DNA of 8,146 nucleotides, taken from assembly GCA_021794775.1 (NCBI GenBank), contig JAJYQG010000091.1, positions 1-8,146 on the forward strand. Direction: 5' to 3'. Under the pieces are notes generated by a model. It did not search any database and was not told the DNA's origin. It saw only the letters and a program-made list of their open reading frames with translations. Made by a program: the position numbers and the translations under genes. The stretch is from Pseudomonadota bacterium. GTDB lineage: Bacteria; Pseudomonadota; Gammaproteobacteria; Burkholderiales; Ferrovaceae. Of this stretch, positions 6,280 to 8,146 are shown piece by piece (positions within the stretch are counted from its first letter, which is position 1; each line of letters starts with the position of its first letter).

Positions 6280-7355
6280 GGGCATTCAATTTTTCAGCGG
6301 GTCCGGCGACCCTGCCGACGGAGGTGCTGGAGCAGGTGCAGGCAGAATTGCTCGATTGGCGCGGGCTTGGGCTGTCGGTCATGGAATTGAGCCATCGTGG
6401 ACCGGAATTCATGGAGATTCTGGCCCGTAGCGAGGCAGACCTGCGGGATTTGCTCAACATTCCCAGCGAATACCGCGTCATCTTCTGTCAGGAAGGGGCC
6501 AGTGCCCATTGGGACATGATCCCGCTCAATTTGCTGCAAGGCAAGAAACGCGCCGATTACATCGAAACCGGTTATTGGTCCTACCGCGCCATCGAAGAAG
6601 GGCGGCGTTACTGCCAGGTCAACATCGCCGCGTCCAACCGTTCCGATCAGTTCTGCGCCATTCCGTTGCAGCAGGATTGGCGTCTCGATCCCGACGCCGC
6701 CTATGTGCATTATTGCTCCAATGAAACCATCGATGGGCTGGAGTTTCACTGGATTCCGGATACTGGGTCGGTGCCGCTGGTGGTGGACATGTCGTCCCAT
6801 TTCTTGTCGCGCCCGGTGCCCATCCAGCGCTTTGGCATGGTTTACGCCGGGGCCCAGAAAAACATTGGTCCAGCGGGGTTGAGTCTGGTCATCATCCGCG
6901 ACGATCTGCTTCATCCTGCCGCACCGGGAACCCCGTTCCTCATGGATTACCATGCTCAGGTGCTGGCCAATTCGATGCTCAATACGCCGCCAACCTTCAC
7001 CATCTGGGTGGCTGGTCTGGTGTTTCAGTGGATCAAGCGACAAGGCGGGTTGGAGGCCATGGAGGCGCGCAACCGCGAAAAGTCGGAAGCCTTGTATGCC
7101 GCCCTCGATCGCAGCGACTTCTATCGCACCACGGTCAAGCGCATCGACCGCTCCCACATGAACATTCCTTTCCACCTGCGCGATCCTGCGCTGGATGAGA
7201 AGTTTCTCAAGGAGGCGGAGCAGCATCACCTGCTGCAGTTGCGTGGTCACCGCGTGGTGGGAGGCATGCGCGCCTCGATCTACAACGCCATGCCGATGGC
7301 GGGTGTGCAAGCCCTGATCGCTTTCATGAACGATTTCGAGCAACGCCATGGATGA
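6276..7355 (+). CDS. serC: Phosphoserine aminotransferase
   Basis: SerC is a PLP enzyme that converts 3-phosphohydroxypyruvate and glutamate to phosphoserine, and also acts in pyridoxal phosphate synthesis in many bacteria. The 359-residue length equals the family norm (E. coli 362). Visible active-site residues, with E. coli counterparts from recall, are H40-R41 in [11 protein letters not shown]101 in the GYWS segment, T151 in NETIDG, D171 in VDMSS, Q194 and the PLP lysine K195 in [12 protein letters not shown]236-T237 in MLNTP, and H325-R326 plus R332 near the C-terminus. One loop is unusual: residues 71-80 read [10 protein letters not shown], where relatives have a QGG- or HGG-type glycine motif followed by QF. 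The ATG shares ATGA with the gyrA stop, and the gene's end overlaps pheA by 8 bp, so translation is probably coupled along gyrA-serC-pheA. Confidence 0.97.
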   Translation: MRAFNFSAGPATLPTEVLEQVQAELLDWRGLGLSVMELSHRGPEFMEILARSEADLRDLLNIPSEYRVIFCQEGASAHWDMIPLNLLQGKKRADYIETGYWSYRAIEEGRRYCQVNIAASNRSDQFCAIPLQQDWRLDPDAAYVHYCSNETIDGLEFHWIPDTGSVPLVVDMSSHFLSRPVPIQRFGMVYAGAQKNIGPAGLSLVIIRDDLLHPAAPGTPFLMDYHAQVLANSMLNTPPTFTIWVAGLVFQWIKRQGGLEAMEARNREKSEALYAALDRSDFYRTTVKRIDRSHMNIPFHLRDPALDEKFLKEAEQHHLLQLRGHRVVGGMRASIYNAMPMAGVQALIAFMNDFEQRHG

Positions 7356-8146
7356 GACGACCCAGCGCTTGCAAGCTTTACGTCGCGACATCGACGGCAT
7401 CGACGACCGCATCCTGGCGCTGCTCAACGAACGGGCGCGGGCAGCGGGGCAGATCGGCCATCTGAAAACCGGGGTGCTCTACCGTCCCGAGCGTGAGGCC
7501 CAGATTTTGCGTCGCCTGAGCGACGCCAACCAGGGGCCGCTCAGCGATGAGACGATCGCGTTTCTGTTTCGTGAAATCATGTCAGCCTGTCTGGCTTATG
7601 AACGGCCGGTGAAGGTGGCTTGTCTCGGACCGCAGGGAAGTTTTTCCGAGGCGGCGGTGGTGCGTCATTTTGGGCATGCTGCCCAGCGTTGTTTTGCCGA
7701 TGCCTGGGGAGACATTTTTCGCATGGTCGAGTCTGGGGCGGCGGATTTTGCCGTGGTGCCCGTCGAGAATTCGACGGAAGGTGCCGTGGGACTCAATCTG
7801 GATCAGATGGTGGAAACTCCCCTGGGGGTCTGTGGCGAGGTGCTGTTGCGGGTGCATCAACAGCTGTTGGTGAAGGATACCGATGTGCCATTGACCGCGA
7901 TCACCCAGGTGTTTTCTCACAGTCAGTCCCTGGGCCAATGTCGCCATTGGCTTGACGTCCATCTGCCCCAGGCGCGGCGGACGGCGCTGTCGAGCAACAG
8001 TGAGGCGGCGCGACAGGTTAGTGCCGGGGAGTCGACCTGGGCGGCCGTGGCCGGTGAATGGGCGGCGGAATCCTACGGTTTGACGGTCTTGCACCGCAAC
8101 ATCGAGGATGAGGAGAACAACACCACGCGCTTTCTGGTGTTGGGGA
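7348..8146 (+). CDS. pheA: Bifunctional chorismate mutase/prephenate dehydratase (P-protein), 5' part
   Basis: The frame is open without interruption from ATG 7348 to the window edge: 266 codons, C-terminus missing. Residues 1-90 form an AroQ-type chorismate mutase domain: LRRDIDGIDDRILALLNERA, then K40, YRPEREAQIL (45-54), GPLSDE and FREIMSACLAYE. From about residue 88 the prephenate dehydratase domain follows: VACLGPQGSFSEAA, VPVENSTEG (138-145), HSQSLGQCR, SSNSEAA, AVAGEWAAESYGL, and NTTRF with the catalytic threonine T260. A regulatory ACT domain should follow outside the window. The enzyme converts chorismate to prephenate and then phenylpyruvate for phenylalanine synthesis, and is normally inhibited by phenylalanine. 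The linker between K40 and YRPERE is short but within what I recall for this family. The start overlaps the serC stop by 8 bp (7348-7355) and lacks a clear ribosome binding site. Downstream genes of this conserved cluster are often hisC or tyrA and aroA, not visible here. Confidence 0.96.
   Translation, partial: MDETTQRLQALRRDIDGIDDRILALLNERARAAGQIGHLKTGVLYRPEREAQILRRLSDANQGPLSDETIAFLFREIMSACLAYERPVKVACLGPQGSFSEAAVVRHFGHAAQRCFADAWGDIFRMVESGAADFAVVPVENSTEGAVGLNLDQMVETPLGVCGEVLLRVHQQLLVKDTDVPLTAITQVFSHSQSLGQCRHWLDVHLPQARRTALSSNSEAARQVSAGESTWAAVAGEWAAESYGLTVLHRNIEDEENNTTRFLVLG

Noticed and set aside
7582..8094. A 170-codon minus-strand frame inside pheA
   Set aside because: The plus strand encodes an uninterrupted, motif-complete PheA over the same bases; this is a reverse-frame shadow.
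1..8146. A hidden mobile element, defence system or other novel system
   Set aside because: All but 178 bp between genes (12 bp cydB-cydX and 166 bp ompA-gyrA) are covered by recognised housekeeping genes with uniform base composition. I saw no long repeats, integrase or transposase motifs, tRNA, or CRISPR-like spacing.

Overview
This window is a gene-dense housekeeping stretch from a GC-rich (about 60% by eye) Gram-negative proteobacterium. Ubiquinone synthesis (UbiG), an OmpA-type outer-membrane protein and cytochrome bd support this. The layout, an ompA-ubiG-gph block divergent from a gyrA-serC-pheA block, is typical of Betaproteobacteria (Nitrosomonadales/Burkholderiales-like). That placement is inference from recalled gene order, not from a search.

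Layout. Positions 2-271 (+) hold the end of cydB and the complete small gene cydX, the tail of a cytochrome bd oxidase operon. Positions 262-3554 (-) hold four genes read leftwards as one tight operon: ompA-like, ubiG, gph, trhP. They are joined by overlaps, and the last gene converges on cydX with a 10-bp tail-to-tail overlap. Positions 3555-3720 are the only real intergenic region, an AT-richer divergent control region of 166 bp. It contains a perfect TATAAT facing ompA. Positions 3721-8146 (+) hold gyrA, serC and the first 266 codons of pheA. These overlap by 4 and 8 bp and form a second operon that runs off the window.

How the genes work together. CydB/CydX (quinol oxidase) and UbiG (ubiquinone O-methyltransferase) belong to the aerobic or microaerobic respiratory chain. 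Gph salvages 2-phosphoglycolate. TrhP makes 5-hydroxyuridine in tRNA without O2 and, in E. coli, depends on prephenate. Prephenate is the product of the chorismate mutase half of PheA at the other end of the window. SerC supplies serine and is commonly linked with pheA. GyrA is the DNA gyrase A subunit.

I found no RNA gene, mobile element, CRISPR array or convincing terminator, and no evidence of an undescribed system. The points worth a second look are small: the overlapping operon architecture, the divergent promoter region, an unusual cofactor-loop sequence in SerC, the barrel-less OmpA protein, and the TrhP/PheA prephenate connection.
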